Counted from the stretch's first letter, positions 25,047 to 33,603 are shown. The stretch: 44,479 bases of DNA from an uncultured Acidobacteriia bacterium (GCA_903881085.1 CAIRSA010000047.1:1-44479); one strand, 5' to 3'. Numbers and translations are program-made. Notes: generated by a model not told the origin, from the letters alone.

Positions 25047-26687
25047 TCAGTTCTCACCGTTGATGACAATCCCGGCGGACTCGCCCTCCGGTTCATTCGT
25101 GCCCCAAACAACGCCTGTGCCCCATACCACACCCGTGCCCGACGGCAAGCCCGAGGTACCCCACACCACGCCGGTGCCCCAGACAACGCCAGAACCCCAG
25201 ACAACACCAGAACCCCAGACTACACCGGAACCCCACACAACGCCTGAGCCCCACACAACTCCGGTGGCGGAAACCAGCGATACAGTCTTATTGACGGCAT
25301 CGTATACTACTGTTGGCGACAAGGCCAAACCAGTTGCCCGGGTCGTATCGTTGAGAGCTGCCCATATGTCCAGATAGCCTGCACCAATGGTGAATACATC
25401 GTATTGACTGGTGTAGGCGACCCCTGTTACCGGATCAATTGCGGTACTAAAAGCGGGGAAAGTTTTCGAGGCTGTGCGCATTAGCCTGGCTTTTACCTGA
25501 TCGGGCGTCAGAGCGGGGAATTTCTGCAATAGTAACGCAGCAGCGCCGCTGACCATCGGAGCCGCCATGCTGGTTCCGCTGAGCTTGAAGTAAGCCGGCC
25601 CCACCTGATTTGCGGGATACGCCTTCTCAAGAATGCTGACGCCCTTGGTGCTGACCCCAACCACCCGATTCCCTGGCGCAACAATGTCTGGTTTGGCTAT
25701 GTGATCCAGCAGGGTTGGTCCTTTCGAGCTGTAACTGGCTATCAGATCGTCACCCCGGTTCACGGTGCCCATCGTCTTCATGGCGCCGACGGTAATGACA
25801 TACGGATCGTTGCCTGGGGAAGTGATGGTGGAGTAACCGTTGGTGCCCTGCGAATTGTCACGTCCGGAGTTGCCGGCTGCCACAACTACAACAATTCCAG
25901 CCTTCCACGCCGCTTCAACGGCCTGACAGAGGGGATCTGTTTTGTAGCTCTCCTGAATAGGACGGCCCATGGAGAGGTTGATTACCCGGATGTTATATTT
26001 CGTCTTCAGCGCGATGGCCTGTTGGATGGCTGCGATAATGGCGCTGTCCGTCCCGGAGCCTTTGTCATCCAGCACGCGCAGATCGATGATCTTAGCGCCC
26101 GGCGCGATTCCCTTATAAAGCCCGTTTGAGTCCTTGCCGGTGCCTGCGATAATTCCCGCGACATGAGTTCCGTGGCCGTATATCTCGTCGGTCTTGAATG
26201 TGTTGAAGCTTTGAGAATAAGAGATCTGCTTATCGATGTCCGGAGGAGTCGAGACACCGGAATCAAGAACGGCAACGCCGATTCCCGTACCCGCCCACCC
26301 GCTTGCGAACGCCATATCGGCGCCGACGGTGGGACGCGAATAGTCCATCGCAGCATGCACGCTTCTATTGGGCGAGATGTAGGCTACGTCGGGATCATCT
26401 GCAAGGTCCTTCAACATGGCGGCGGGCATGGAGTAATGGCCGCCTTTCACCGCGTCGAGTTTGGCTTTTAGCGAGCCGCCCCTGCGGCTCACTTTCCGGT
26501 GATGAGCAGCGCCAGGCGGCTGCTTGAACTGAACGATCACATCGATCATGGTTCCCGCTGTCACATTCTCCAAATCAATAGCTATTTTCGGGTGCCCGCC
26601 GAACGCGGCGAGCGTTCCGGTCATAAGAATAATAATGCTGCTGAAAATCCTGAACAAGAATCGTCTCCGATGAGTTGATGTCAACAT
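25047..26687 (-). CDS. Secreted S8 subtilase with GVVWG[ST] repeat tail
   Basis: The 546-aa protein has a basic signal peptide (HRRRFLFRIFSSIIILMTG), an I9-like propeptide (about 38-110), and a subtilisin-like domain with D142 (VLDSGV), H175 (GHGTHVAG) and S373 (SGTSMAAP). The tail carries eight GVVWG[ST] hexapeptides (six in a row, a SGLPSGT spacer, two more) and ends INGEN. ATG 26687 is used; TTG 26657, preceded by GGAGA at a good distance, and TTG 26699 are alternatives. It is paralogous to the subtilase at 20164-21942, including tail design and C-terminus, and is followed by the membrane-protein gene. Confidence 0.9.
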   Translation of the reverse strand: MLTSTHRRRFLFRIFSSIIILMTGTLAAFGGHPKIAIDLENVTAGTMIDVIVQFKQPPGAAHHRKVSRRGGSLKAKLDAVKGGHYSMPAAMLKDLADDPDVAYISPNRSVHAAMDYSRPTVGADMAFASGWAGTGIGVAVLDSGVSTPPDIDKQISYSQSFNTFKTDEIYGHGTHVAGIIAGTGKDSNGLYKGIAPGAKIIDLRVLDDKGSGTDSAIIAAIQQAIALKTKYNIRVINLSMGRPIQESYKTDPLCQAVEAAWKAGIVVVVAAGNSGRDNSQGTNGYSTITSPGNDPYVITVGAMKTMGTVNRGDDLIASYSSKGPTLLDHIAKPDIVAPGNRVVGVSTKGVSILEKAYPANQVGPAYFKLSGTSMAAPMVSGAAALLLQKFPALTPDQVKARLMRTASKTFPAFSTAIDPVTGVAYTSQYDVFTIGAGYLDIWAALNDTTRATGLALSPTVVYDAVNKTVSLVSATGVVWGSGVVWGSGVVWGSGVVWGSGVVWGTGVVWGTSGLPSGTGVVWGTGVVWGTNEPEGESAGIVINGEN

Positions 26688-26736
26688 TTGCAACAGCAAT
26701 TCTTTCGCCAGATCCTACGCCGAGGCAACGCTATGT

Positions 26737-26828
26737 ATCTAAAGGGAAATCGTTACGCATCCCATCATTTTGGGTGGACAGCTTGTCGCGCCGTGCAAAT
26801 CCTGCAGGCGTGAGTTGGACAAGTTGTC
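26737..26828 (-). promoter_or_regulatory. Protease box pair plus CCTTTAGAT block, subtilase 25047-26687
   Basis: On the minus strand this reads GACAACTTGTC (26818-26828), GACAAGCTGTC (26777-26787, 41 bp away), then CCTTTAGAT (26737-26745). The two 11-mers are identical to those before the sedolisin gene, and the flanking TTTGACAACTTGTCCAACTC is shared as well. Confidence 0.65.
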
Positions 26829-26881
26829 AAAGCCGATGGCAGCGACAAAAAGGGCCGGGAAGCGGAACGCCGCCTACCAGC

Positions 26882-27240
26882 CTAAGTAACACCACCAAAT
26901 AACGAGTATGAACCAAGGTTGATCTGGCTCTGCAACGAGGTGAAACCGCCTTGTCGTTCATCGTCGTCGTTCGAGGTCACCAGACACTTACCATCCGGGC
27001 TCAGGGGGATACCCAGCGGGTTCGTACCGACCTGGATGGTCTACCCCGCAGGCTTCACAATGCGTCCATTCGGCAGAACGCCGTTACAATAGGTCCCGAA
27101 TTGATTGGGCCCCACGAACAGGCCGGCGCCGGCATACGGCGCTTTCTCCGTCATTCAAAACACCGGAGCAGTCACATCCCCCAGTTGGAAAGAGTTACCT
27201 GAGCATTTGCGGAAACCCCGCATAACATTGCCAGTAACAA
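26882..27240 (-). pseudogene. Remnant of a YncE-type beta-propeller gene
   Basis: Reading the minus strand gives a signal-peptide-like LLLAMLCGVSANAQVTLSNWG at 27240-27181. After a one-base frameshift at about 27180 it continues VTAPVF-stop-MTEKAPYAGAGLFVGPN, GVLPNGRIVKPAG-stop-TIQVGTNPLG, PLSPDGKCLVTSNDDDERQGG and INLGSYSL, then diverges and stops at 26882. The wording matches the start of acidobacterial YncE/beta-propeller proteins, often fused to a phosphoesterase. Two in-frame stops, a frameshift and loss of everything after about 110 residues show that it is dead. It lies between the protease island and the toxin-antitoxin island. Confidence 0.7.
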
Positions 27241-27471
27241 TTCTGTAACATTATACTCATTTAGGAGCACAGGCACTCCTCAGCAAATCGAGAAACTAGC
27301 TTCCGTTAAAATTTAGCATGGGGGCGTAACATTGGAATCAAAATTGAGTTACATTCTGTAAACGGCATGGCTTTGGGGCATTGGGACTGTTGGCTGGGCG
27401 TCTTCGTCTCACAGCGGACGCTGTCTTCAAGCGGGTACGGACTAGTTTGAAAATCCTACGGTTTCCTACGT
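27241..27471. other. Gene-free stretch with GTAACA/TGTTAC repeats
   Basis: No gene seen. GTAACA or its complement TGTTAC recurs several times just inside and upstream of the dead propeller gene (27232-27360), together with two ATTCTGTAA copies. These are probably left from its former promoter. Confidence 0.3.
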
Positions 27472-27987
27472 TCATTGAACACGAAACATCGCTCGAATAT
27501 CTTTCATCAAAAGGAGCATTTTCTTGTCATCGTCGCGTGTGGATACAAATCCGAAGCGCCCATAGAATGACTTGGCGGTTTCATCGATTGCCTGAACCAT
27601 TACTGCGCGAATCGCGATCATGTCCCCGGCGCGCTCTACTCTACGCAAGGCATCCTGCAGCAGGAGTATGCCGATTCCCTTCCCTTGCTGGCTGGTATCG
27701 ACGGCAAGACGGCCGAGGACAGCAACGCCGACTGGATGAGCAGCAAGCCCTTGTGCGATTCGTTGTGGAGCCTCATCTCGCGCAATACTACCTGCGGTTA
27801 ATGCGTAATAACCTGTAACGACGCTGTTGCGGCGATGCTGCACAAATACGCGGGCAGAATCATTCTTGACGTTTGTCCATGCAAACCTCTTGAGCCATAG
27901 GTTCAGAGCCTCGTTTCCGCAATCGAAACGGCCTGTGTCACGGGCCGGTGTCAACGGCTCAATGACATTGGGCGCCAACTTATCCAT
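27472..27987 (-). CDS. GNAT acetyltransferase toxin, TacT/AtaT type
   Basis: The 171-aa single-domain GNAT protein has the acetyl-CoA loop QQGKGIG and LGRLAVD strand, and the late catalytic-type tyrosine in SFYGRFGF. Its N-terminus (FDCGNEALNLWLKRFAWTN) is typical of TacT/AtaT toxins, which acetylate the amino group of aminoacyl-tRNA to stop translation. Its start overlaps the antitoxin stop as TGATG, the usual order of this module. All recognisable motifs are intact, so the toxin is probably active. Confidence 0.9.
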   Translation of the reverse strand: MDKLAPNVIEPLTPARDTGRFDCGNEALNLWLKRFAWTNVKNDSARVFVQHRRNSVVTGYYALTAGSIARDEAPQRIAQGLAAHPVGVAVLGRLAVDTSQQGKGIGILLLQDALRRVERAGDMIAIRAVMVQAIDETAKSFYGRFGFVSTRDDDKKMLLLMKDIRAMFRVQ

Positions 27988-28280
27988 CAGCGGCTTTCGA
28001 CGTGCGATTTGCGCGAAAACAGGTCTTTCAGGCCCTGTGGAACTTCAGGAGGAGCATCCAGCGCCTTCATAAAATCGTCCCAGTGTTGCGGAGACATTTT
28101 CAGATGGTTCTGATCCGCCAGATCCATCTCCGCCTGAGCACAAAGCGACTCCACGATGTAGTCAGTGAGCTTCACGCCGCGCTGCGAAGCCCCCGCGCGT
28201 ATCAACTCGGCCTGCTTCGGCGTCGCCCGCACGTGAAATCGGGCCGATCTGGTTTGGTCAGGTTGCGTTGTGGATGCCAT
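27987..28280 (-). CDS. DUF1778 antitoxin, TacA/AtaR type
   Basis: The 97-aa ribbon-helix-helix protein (ARFHVRATPKQAELIRAGASQRGVKLTDYIVESLCAQAE) has a C-terminal tail (WDDFMKALDAPPEVPQGLKDLF) of the kind that wraps the GNAT toxin. ATG 28280 is chosen for the GAGGG 6 nt upstream rather than the upstream start at 28307. It should bind its own promoter; an imperfect CACACTTG...CAATGTG dyad lies just upstream at about 28291-28312. It is co-translated with the toxin. Confidence 0.9.
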   Translation of the reverse strand: MASTTQPDQTRSARFHVRATPKQAELIRAGASQRGVKLTDYIVESLCAQAEMDLADQNHLKMSPQHWDDFMKALDAPPEVPQGLKDLFSRKSHVESR

Positions 28281-28455
28281 GATGCCCTCATTCACATTGT
28301 ACGCCAAGTGTGCGCCGCTTAATCGAGCTCATTTCGGGAAACTCATTTGGCGTCATCATGTCACCTGCGCCAACATAGATGGCCGAGACCTTCACTACTC
28401 GCATCGACTGCGAGCCGAATCGACGCTTGCGATCAACTTTAAAACACTGATTCTA

Positions 28456-29424
28456 TCAGTCCTCATCTGAGAGTGACGCCCCTGCCGCCTTAACCAAGGT
28501 TTCCCGATGCTGACGGAAAAACGTAATCAGCCAAACGCACCCTGCAAACGCGGCTCGCACCTTGGCCAAGACGTCATCATCGGGTTCGCAGATCTTGAAT
28601 GGCTCCACATTGATTCGAATCGCAGCTGATTTACCCGTCTGATGAATGGTCATTCTGGGGTCGAGGATATTTTTCACTTGTGGCAGAAAGAGACGGGCCA
28701 GACAAGCGGTGAATGTCAGGTCCATAAAACCGCGGTCGCCCTTGAATGAGATGTATATGCGTCGCGGTTGAGTTGGCATGTCCAAAGGGCGAAAATTCAA
28801 CCAGGTGGAGTCTTTTGTGACCGTCAGCGGTTTCATTTCGAGATCGGGATAGTCTCTTGCGGCAATATCAAACGCCTTTTTCCAAAAACAATTGGTCACC
28901 GCATCATCAACGCGAGTATAGGCATTGGAGTTCCTTCTTGCAGAGGTAGCAATGAAATTTGATCTATATTGGCTGCGTGGGTCATCCGCGCCTTGTGATT
29001 GCAGGAACTCACTTATCGCTTCATAGCTCACGAGCGCGTCGAATGTCACCACTTCCGGATGCACCAGGCGGTACGCCGCCGGTGAGCAAAGGATGACCTC
29101 AAACTCAGAGTAGTCGCCTCGACGAATTGCGACTGCAGCTCGGCGCCGATAACGAGCCTCCTGTTCCGGCTGCAATGGAGCGTTTATTTTATCCTCTATG
29201 TGCAGTGCAAAACGACTCTCGCCTCCTAATTTTTCGTATATAACGACAAGGTCAGATTCGCCCATCACGTCACTTTTAGAAACGTAAACATCCACAACTT
29301 TGGCGTTTATACCCTTGAAGCCCTTAGTTTGTTCAAGAAACCAAGCGGCGAACGATTGCGACACGGAGAACTCTTCAGCGAGCAAGAGATCTATGTCCCT
29401 TTCGTACTTGCGCTCAACGCCCAT
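28456..29424 (-). CDS. PD-(D/E)XK nuclease-family protein
   Basis: The 322-aa protein has an N-terminal PD-(D/E)XK core. The acidic ESDLVVIYE strand is followed by FALHIEDKINAPLQPEQEARY, matching the D...ExK catalytic layout of the PDDEXK_4-like group, which includes many defence-linked nucleases. The C-terminal half (about 165-322) is not recognised. ATG 29424 or TTG 29427 starts it, with GGAGG further upstream. No methylase, helicase or other partner gene is present; it stands alone between two toxin-antitoxin modules. It is probably a DNA nuclease in phage or plasmid defence, by inference. Confidence 0.72.
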   Translation of the reverse strand: MGVERKYERDIDLLLAEEFSVSQSFAAWFLEQTKGFKGINAKVVDVYVSKSDVMGESDLVVIYEKLGGESRFALHIEDKINAPLQPEQEARYRRRAAVAIRRGDYSEFEVILCSPAAYRLVHPEVVTFDALVSYEAISEFLQSQGADDPRSQYRSNFIATSARRNSNAYTRVDDAVTNCFWKKAFDIAARDYPDLEMKPLTVTKDSTWLNFRPLDMPTQPRRIYISFKGDRGFMDLTFTACLARLFLPQVKNILDPRMTIHQTGKSAAIRINVEPFKICEPDDDVLAKVRAAFAGCVWLITFFRQHRETLVKAAGASLSDED

Positions 29425-29493
29425 CAATCTTCTGGAGCCTCCAAATTGAACATTATTTATACCCGGCGGTTTCTAAGATACAGGCTGAACGGC

Positions 29494-29510
29494 TAGGCCG
29501 AAGCGGCCTA
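29494..29510. terminator. Hairpin TAGGCCG-AAG-CGGCCTA
   Basis: Seven-base-pair stem with a 3-nt loop in the 164-bp gap after vapC. There is no T-run on either side, so it is a weak terminator candidate or a binding site upstream of the nuclease gene. Confidence 0.35.
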
Positions 29511-29588
29511 TGGATAGGTCCTCTTGATGATCCATTGATGACTTTTCGCTTGACCTATACAGACCTCGCTGACCGATCGATCCTTGAC

Positions 29589-29978
29589 CTACCTTGCTGA
29601 CAGAATATCGGTCGCCGCGAAGTCTCTGCCCTTAAAGAGCAATGGCTCGCCGGACCATTTCGCTAATGCGTAGGAAGCGCAATCGCCAAAGTTGAGACGG
29701 GCCGAATGCCGACCTTTCCCATAGCGGAGAAACGCTCTCCGTGCCAATGCCAGTTGGTCTTGATCAAACGCAACCGTTTTGATGGATGCAGTAAGAAGAA
29801 ACTCATCAAGATCGCCTCCTGCTCCAAGCCCGCGCCTTCCCTCCAACACCATCGCAGCTTCAAGCACAGAGACGGCCGAAGTGAGGCGGCTTGGTGCGTT
29901 ATCTAACAGGGTTAGAAACTCAACTCGCTCCGGCTCATTTTGCATGATTGCGAGAATGGCAGAGGTATCAATCGTCAT
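29589..29978 (-). CDS. vapC: VapC-type PIN-domain ribonuclease toxin
   Basis: The 129-aa PIN domain has the acidic set D4 (IDTSAI), E40 (LEAAMVL), D99 (FGDCASYALA) and D119 (GRDF), all intact. VapC toxins cleave tRNA or rRNA when freed from VapB. The start overlaps the vapB stop by ATGA (29975-29978). Expected to be a working toxin. Confidence 0.92.
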   Translation of the reverse strand: MTIDTSAILAIMQNEPERVEFLTLLDNAPSRLTSAVSVLEAAMVLEGRRGLGAGGDLDEFLLTASIKTVAFDQDQLALARRAFLRYGKGRHSARLNFGDCASYALAKWSGEPLLFKGRDFAATDILSAR

Positions 29979-30232
29979 CGGGTGGGCACCCCGAACTCGT
30001 CATACCCCAAAATCTCGTCATCCGTAAGATCCGAAATAATGGGCCGGCTGGCACAGCGCATCGCAATCTCGTTCAATCTCTCCACGAGCGAGCGTTCAGA
30101 TCGCTCCCCGCTCAGCCGCTCATACCGGTCGGCGAGCGAAACCTTAACAGCTTCCGTGATACTTTCGCCCGTAAAGGCCGCGAGTTTCCGCGCCAATTCC
30201 TCAATCTCTTCGTTTTCGATGCTGATGGGCAT
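29975..30232 (-). CDS. vapB: VapB-type antitoxin
   Basis: The 85-aa protein is of the Rv0623/PSK-type antitoxin group: a short N-terminal dimerisation part (MPISIENEEIEELARKLAAFTGESITEAVKVSL), then an acidic tail (ISDLTDDEILGYDEFGVPTR) that inserts into the toxin. It is the first gene of the module and is co-translated with vapC by a 4-bp overlap. It is divergent from the PLP-protein gene at 30323; the 90-bp gap must hold both promoters. Confidence 0.9.
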   Translation of the reverse strand: MPISIENEEIEELARKLAAFTGESITEAVKVSLADRYERLSGERSERSLVERLNEIAMRCASRPIISDLTDDEILGYDEFGVPTR

Positions 30233-30322
30233 TTACTATTCCACCTGTCCTGAATTTTATCATGGCAGGCAGAATCCACCACACCCTTGCATTTTCAAGT
30301 CAATCCGCGCTAATCTCCCATC

Positions 30323-31915
30323 ATGTTCAAGAGTTTCTTCAGCCGCCGCTCACTCTTCACCCGCGGGGGCCTGCTGGCCGCCGCGCAAGCACTCCCCACC
30401 TCTACTACGCAAGCCGCTGCGCCCAATGTTTTCGAGCAGATTGGCGTGCGTCCGCTGGTCAACTGCCGCGGAACCTTCACCATCATCTCAGGCTCGCAAT
30501 CGCTGCCAGAAGTCAAGGTAGCCATGGAAGCCGCCTCGCACTACTACGTCCATATGGATGAACTGATGGACGCGGTGGGCAAGCGCCTGGCCGCACTCAC
30601 CGGCGCTGAATGGGGCATGGTCACTAACGGATGCTCCGCCGCGCTGGCCCACGCCACCTCCGCCTGCATGGTCGGGGCCGATCCTGAAAAAATGCAGCGC
30701 CTGCCGGTGACTACCGGGCTGAAGAACGAAGTCATCGTCCCCCTGTATTCGCGTAACGTTTATGACCACGCCATCCGCGGCGTCGGCGCGAAGATAATCG
30801 ACGTCGCTACCATCGAAGAGTTCCGCGCCGCGTTCAATGAGCGCACGGCCATGGTGATGATCCTGGCCTCGCCTGAAGACAGCGGTCCGATGGGTCTGCA
30901 AGTGCTCGCGCCCATCGCCAAGGAAAAAGGGGTTCCCGTGCTGGTCGACGCCGCGGCCGAACGGCTCAAAGTGCCGAACGTGCATCTTTCGCGCGGCGCG
31001 ACGCTGGTGGCATACAGCGGCGGCAAGTGCATGCGCGGACCGCAGAGCGCCGGCCTGCTGCTGGGGCGCAAAGATCTGATCAAAGCCGCGTGGATCAGTT
31101 CCGCCCCGCACCACGCCATCGGCCGCCCCATGAAAGCGGGCAAAGAAGAGATTATGGGCATGCTCGCCGCGGTAGAAGCATGGACCAAGCGCGATCACGA
31201 CTCTGAATGGAAGCAGTGGGAGCAGTGGCTCGACACCATTGGCAAGAGCGTCACGCGAGTGAAAGGCGTCACCACGCGCATCCTGCAGCCGGAGAGCCTT
31301 TCCAACAACGCGCCGCGCATGGAGATCCGTTGGGACGGCGAAACGCTTGGCATCGGCGGCCAGGAAGTGGAGAAGATCCTGTTGAACGGCGAGCCGCGCC
31401 TGGTTGTCGGCGGGTCATCCGGTGGACGCCGCGGTGGCGGCATCAAGAACAGTTCGCTGACCATCATGCCTTACATGATGATGCCGGGCGATGAACGAAT
31501 CGCCGCCGAAAAGATCCACGCTGTGTTGGCCAAACCACCGAAGATCGACCGCAAAACGCCTGCCGCGCCTGCGGTCAATGTGAGCGGACAATGGGATGTG
31601 GAAGTGGAATACATCGTGGGCAAAGCGCACCATAGCCTGGTGCTGGAACAGAAGGGCGCTGACTTGGTTGGCACGCACGCCGGCGAATTTCTGGGCAGCG
31701 ATCTGCGCGGAACAGTAGATGGCAGCGAGCTCAACTTCCGCAGTTCGCATAAGATCGAAGGCACGCGCATCGGCTACGAGTTCACAGCCACGGCCAGCGG
31801 CGACACCATGGAAGGCATCATAGATGTTGGCGAATACGGACAGGCCAAGTTCAAGGCCAAGCGCCATCAATACGGCCAGCCCGGCGGCGTGGTGCGGCCC
31901 ATCAAGAACGTGTAA
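30323..31915 (+). CDS. Exported SelA-fold PLP enzyme with C-terminal beta domain
   Basis: The 530-aa protein has a Tat-like leader ([16 protein letters not shown]), a fold-type I PLP domain of the SelA/D-glucosaminate-6-phosphate ammonia-lyase group (about 38-400) with Schiff-base lysine K235 in [14 protein letters not shown] and LVDAAAE before it, and a C-terminal beta-barrel-like domain of about 110 residues ([17 protein letters not shown] to the end). Relatives remove ammonia or water from amino-sugar acids; the substrate here is unknown. An exported PLP enzyme is odd, because the cofactor must be loaded before Tat transport. Its stop overlaps the next start as TAATG, coupling it to the dehydratase gene. 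Confidence 0.82.
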   Translation: MFKSFFSRRSLFTRGGLLAAAQALPTSTTQAAAPNVFEQIGVRPLVNCRGTFTIISGSQSLPEVKVAMEAASHYYVHMDELMDAVGKRLAALTGAEWGMVTNGCSAALAHATSACMVGADPEKMQRLPVTTGLKNEVIVPLYSRNVYDHAIRGVGAKIIDVATIEEFRAAFNERTAMVMILASPEDSGPMGLQVLAPIAKEKGVPVLVDAAAERLKVPNVHLSRGATLVAYSGGKCMRGPQSAGLLLGRKDLIKAAWISSAPHHAIGRPMKAGKEEIMGMLAAVEAWTKRDHDSEWKQWEQWLDTIGKSVTRVKGVTTRILQPESLSNNAPRMEIRWDGETLGIGGQEVEKILLNGEPRLVVGGSSGGRRGGGIKNSSLTIMPYMMMPGDERIAAEKIHAVLAKPPKIDRKTPAAPAVNVSGQWDVEVEYIVGKAHHSLVLEQKGADLVGTHAGEFLGSDLRGTVDGSELNFRSSHKIEGTRIGYEFTATASGDTMEGIIDVGEYGQAKFKAKRHQYGQPGGVVRPIKNV

Positions 31916-33396
31916 TGACGCCGGTATACATTAAGGTCCACGCACGCGACAATGTCGCCATTATTGTAAGTCCAGATGGAGCTGATTTTGCGGAGCACAT
32001 TCCGCAGTCGCACAAGGTGGCGCTCGAGGAGTTTGAAGAGAACCAGCCGGTGATCCGCTACGGCGAGATCATCGGTCTGGCAGCTCGGCCTATTCGTAAA
32101 GGTAGTTGGATACGGGAGGACATGTTGCACATGCCTTCGGCTCCACCGTTGGACAAGCTGCCTCTGGCCACGGCCACGCCCTCCGCGCAGCCGCCGCTTG
32201 AGGGCTACACGTTCGAGGGTTTTCGCAATCACGATGGCTCTGTGGGAACCAAGAACATTTTGGGCATTACGACCACGGTGCAGTGCGTTGCGCCAACGGT
32301 GGATTACGCCGTGCGCCGCATCAAGGCCGAGCTTCTGCCACGCTTTGCCAACGTCGACGATGCGGTGGGGATCACACACACTTACGGCTGCGGGGTGGCC
32401 ATCGAAGCTCCGGGAGCAGCCACTCCGATCCGCACGATTCGCAATATCAGTCTGCATGCGAACGTGGGCGCGGACCCGCTTGTCGTCAGCCTGGGCTGCG
32501 AAAAGATGCAGCCATCGCGCATGTTTCCTATGTGGGAGAGCGGCCGCAATGTCATCCGCATGCAGGACGAGCGGGGTTTCGGCGAGACCGTCGCCACCAT
32601 TATGCGCGCGGCGGAAAAACGCTTGGAAGAGTTGAACCGCAGGCAGCGCGTTCCCTGCCCGGCTTCGGATCTGATCGTGGGCCTGCAGTGCGGAGGCAGC
32701 GATGCTTTTTCCGGAGTTACGTGCAACCCGGCCGTCGGCTATGCGGCGGATCTGCTGGTGCGCGCCGGTGCGACCGTGATGTTCAGCGAAGTGACCGAAG
32801 TGCGCGATGCGATCCATCTGCTGACACCACGGGCCGCCAACGAAGACGTGGCGCGCGATCTGATCCGCGAAATGCAGTGGTATGACGATTACCTGGCTCG
32901 CGGCTCGGCGGACCGCAGCGCAAACACCACGCCTGGTAACAAGCGCGGAGGCCTGGCTAATATTGTTGAAAAGGCGTTGGGTTCGGTAGCCAAGGCCGGG
33001 ACGAGCGCGATTATGTCCGTAGCTTCGCATGGGGAGCGTGTTACCTCGAAGGGACTGGTCTTTGCTGCTACGCCTGCCAGCGATTTTATCTGTGGCACGC
33101 AGCAGTTGGCTTCGATGAATATGCACGTGTTCACAACCGGCGAGGGCACGCCGTACGGGTTGGCAATGGTTCCGGTCATCAAGGTTTCGTCGCGCACCGC
33201 ACTGGCTGAAAAATGGCCTGATTTGATCGATTTGGATGCGGGCCGAATCGCAATGGGCTCGGCGAGCATCGAAGATGTGGGATGGGACCTGTTCCGGTTG
33301 ATTTTGGAAGTGGCGAGCGGCCGCAAGCAGACTTGGGCCGACAAGTGGGGGCTGCACAATGCGCTGGCGCCGTTCAATCCGGGGCCGGTGACGTGA
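31915..33396 (+). CDS. UxaA/GarD-family sugar-acid dehydratase
   Basis: The 493-aa protein has an N-terminal SAF-like domain (about 1-75), a linker, and the altronate/galactarate dehydratase domain: [49 protein letters not shown] and the C-terminal [15 protein letters not shown]. Family members are Fe-dependent dehydratases of altronate, galactarate or related acids; length and wording fit, but the exact substrate cannot be read. Translational coupling to the PLP protein (TAATG at 31913-31917) suggests one sugar-acid or amino-sugar-acid pathway. The dehydratase has no export signal, while its partner does. Confidence 0.87.
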   Translation: MTPVYIKVHARDNVAIIVSPDGADFAEHIPQSHKVALEEFEENQPVIRYGEIIGLAARPIRKGSWIREDMLHMPSAPPLDKLPLATATPSAQPPLEGYTFEGFRNHDGSVGTKNILGITTTVQCVAPTVDYAVRRIKAELLPRFANVDDAVGITHTYGCGVAIEAPGAATPIRTIRNISLHANVGADPLVVSLGCEKMQPSRMFPMWESGRNVIRMQDERGFGETVATIMRAAEKRLEELNRRQRVPCPASDLIVGLQCGGSDAFSGVTCNPAVGYAADLLVRAGATVMFSEVTEVRDAIHLLTPRAANEDVARDLIREMQWYDDYLARGSADRSANTTPGNKRGGLANIVEKALGSVAKAGTSAIMSVASHGERVTSKGLVFAATPASDFICGTQQLASMNMHVFTTGEGTPYGLAMVPVIKVSSRTALAEKWPDLIDLDAGRIAMGSASIEDVGWDLFRLILEVASGRKQTWADKWGLHNALAPFNPGPVT

Positions 33397-33408
33397 GGAC
33401 TCGTGGTT

Positions 33409-33549
33409 ATGTTTGAGAATCAAGAGAGTCCAAAGCCAGAGAGAACACTCGATGAGCGCATTGATGAGCTTTTAGCCGCAAATCAGTCGATGGCGGCTCA
33501 ACTTGAGGAGTTAGTGCATCGCGCCGAGCGCAGAACAAAAGACAATTGA
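33409..33549 (+). CDS. Small 46-aa helical protein
   Basis: ATG 33409 is preceded by GAGGA 9 nt upstream and lies 12 nt after the dehydratase stop, so it would be the third gene of that operon. The product (LDERIDELLAANQSMAAQLEELVHRAERR as core) is highly charged and looks like one amphipathic or coiled-coil helix. No family recognised. Good start context and helix-like composition argue that it is real. Confidence 0.5.
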   Translation: MFENQESPKPERTLDERIDELLAANQSMAAQLEELVHRAERRTKDN

Positions 33550-33566
33550 ATCCATTACAGAGACAT

Positions 33567-33591
33567 TAGGACAGGCGAATCGCCTGTCCTA
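33567..33591. repeat. Perfect palindrome, 12-bp arms around one A
   Basis: TAGGACAGGCGA (33567-33578), A, TCGCCTGTCCTA (33580-33591). Same GGCAGGC/GCCTGTC repeat family as elsewhere. It ends 12 nt before the DUF4126 start codon, just upstream of its AGGG ribosome site, and may end the preceding operon. Confidence 0.7.
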
Positions 33592-33603
33592 CCCAGGGCA
33601 TCA

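Noticed and set aside
28456..29424. Restriction-modification system
   Set aside because: Only the nuclease is present. No methyltransferase or specificity gene adjoins it; the methyltransferase at 34192 is of a small-molecule or glycan type.
30323..31915. Selenocysteine synthase (selA)
   Set aside because: The fold is related, but the protein has a Tat-like leader, an added C-terminal beta domain and a sugar-acid dehydratase partner, and no selB or tRNA-Sec is in view.
31867..33423. Open reading frame of more than 500 codons antisense to the UxaA/GarD gene
   Set aside because: It is composed of Arg/His/Gln-rich text with no family resemblance, while the plus strand encodes a clear dehydratase. 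High GC at third positions opens the antisense frame.
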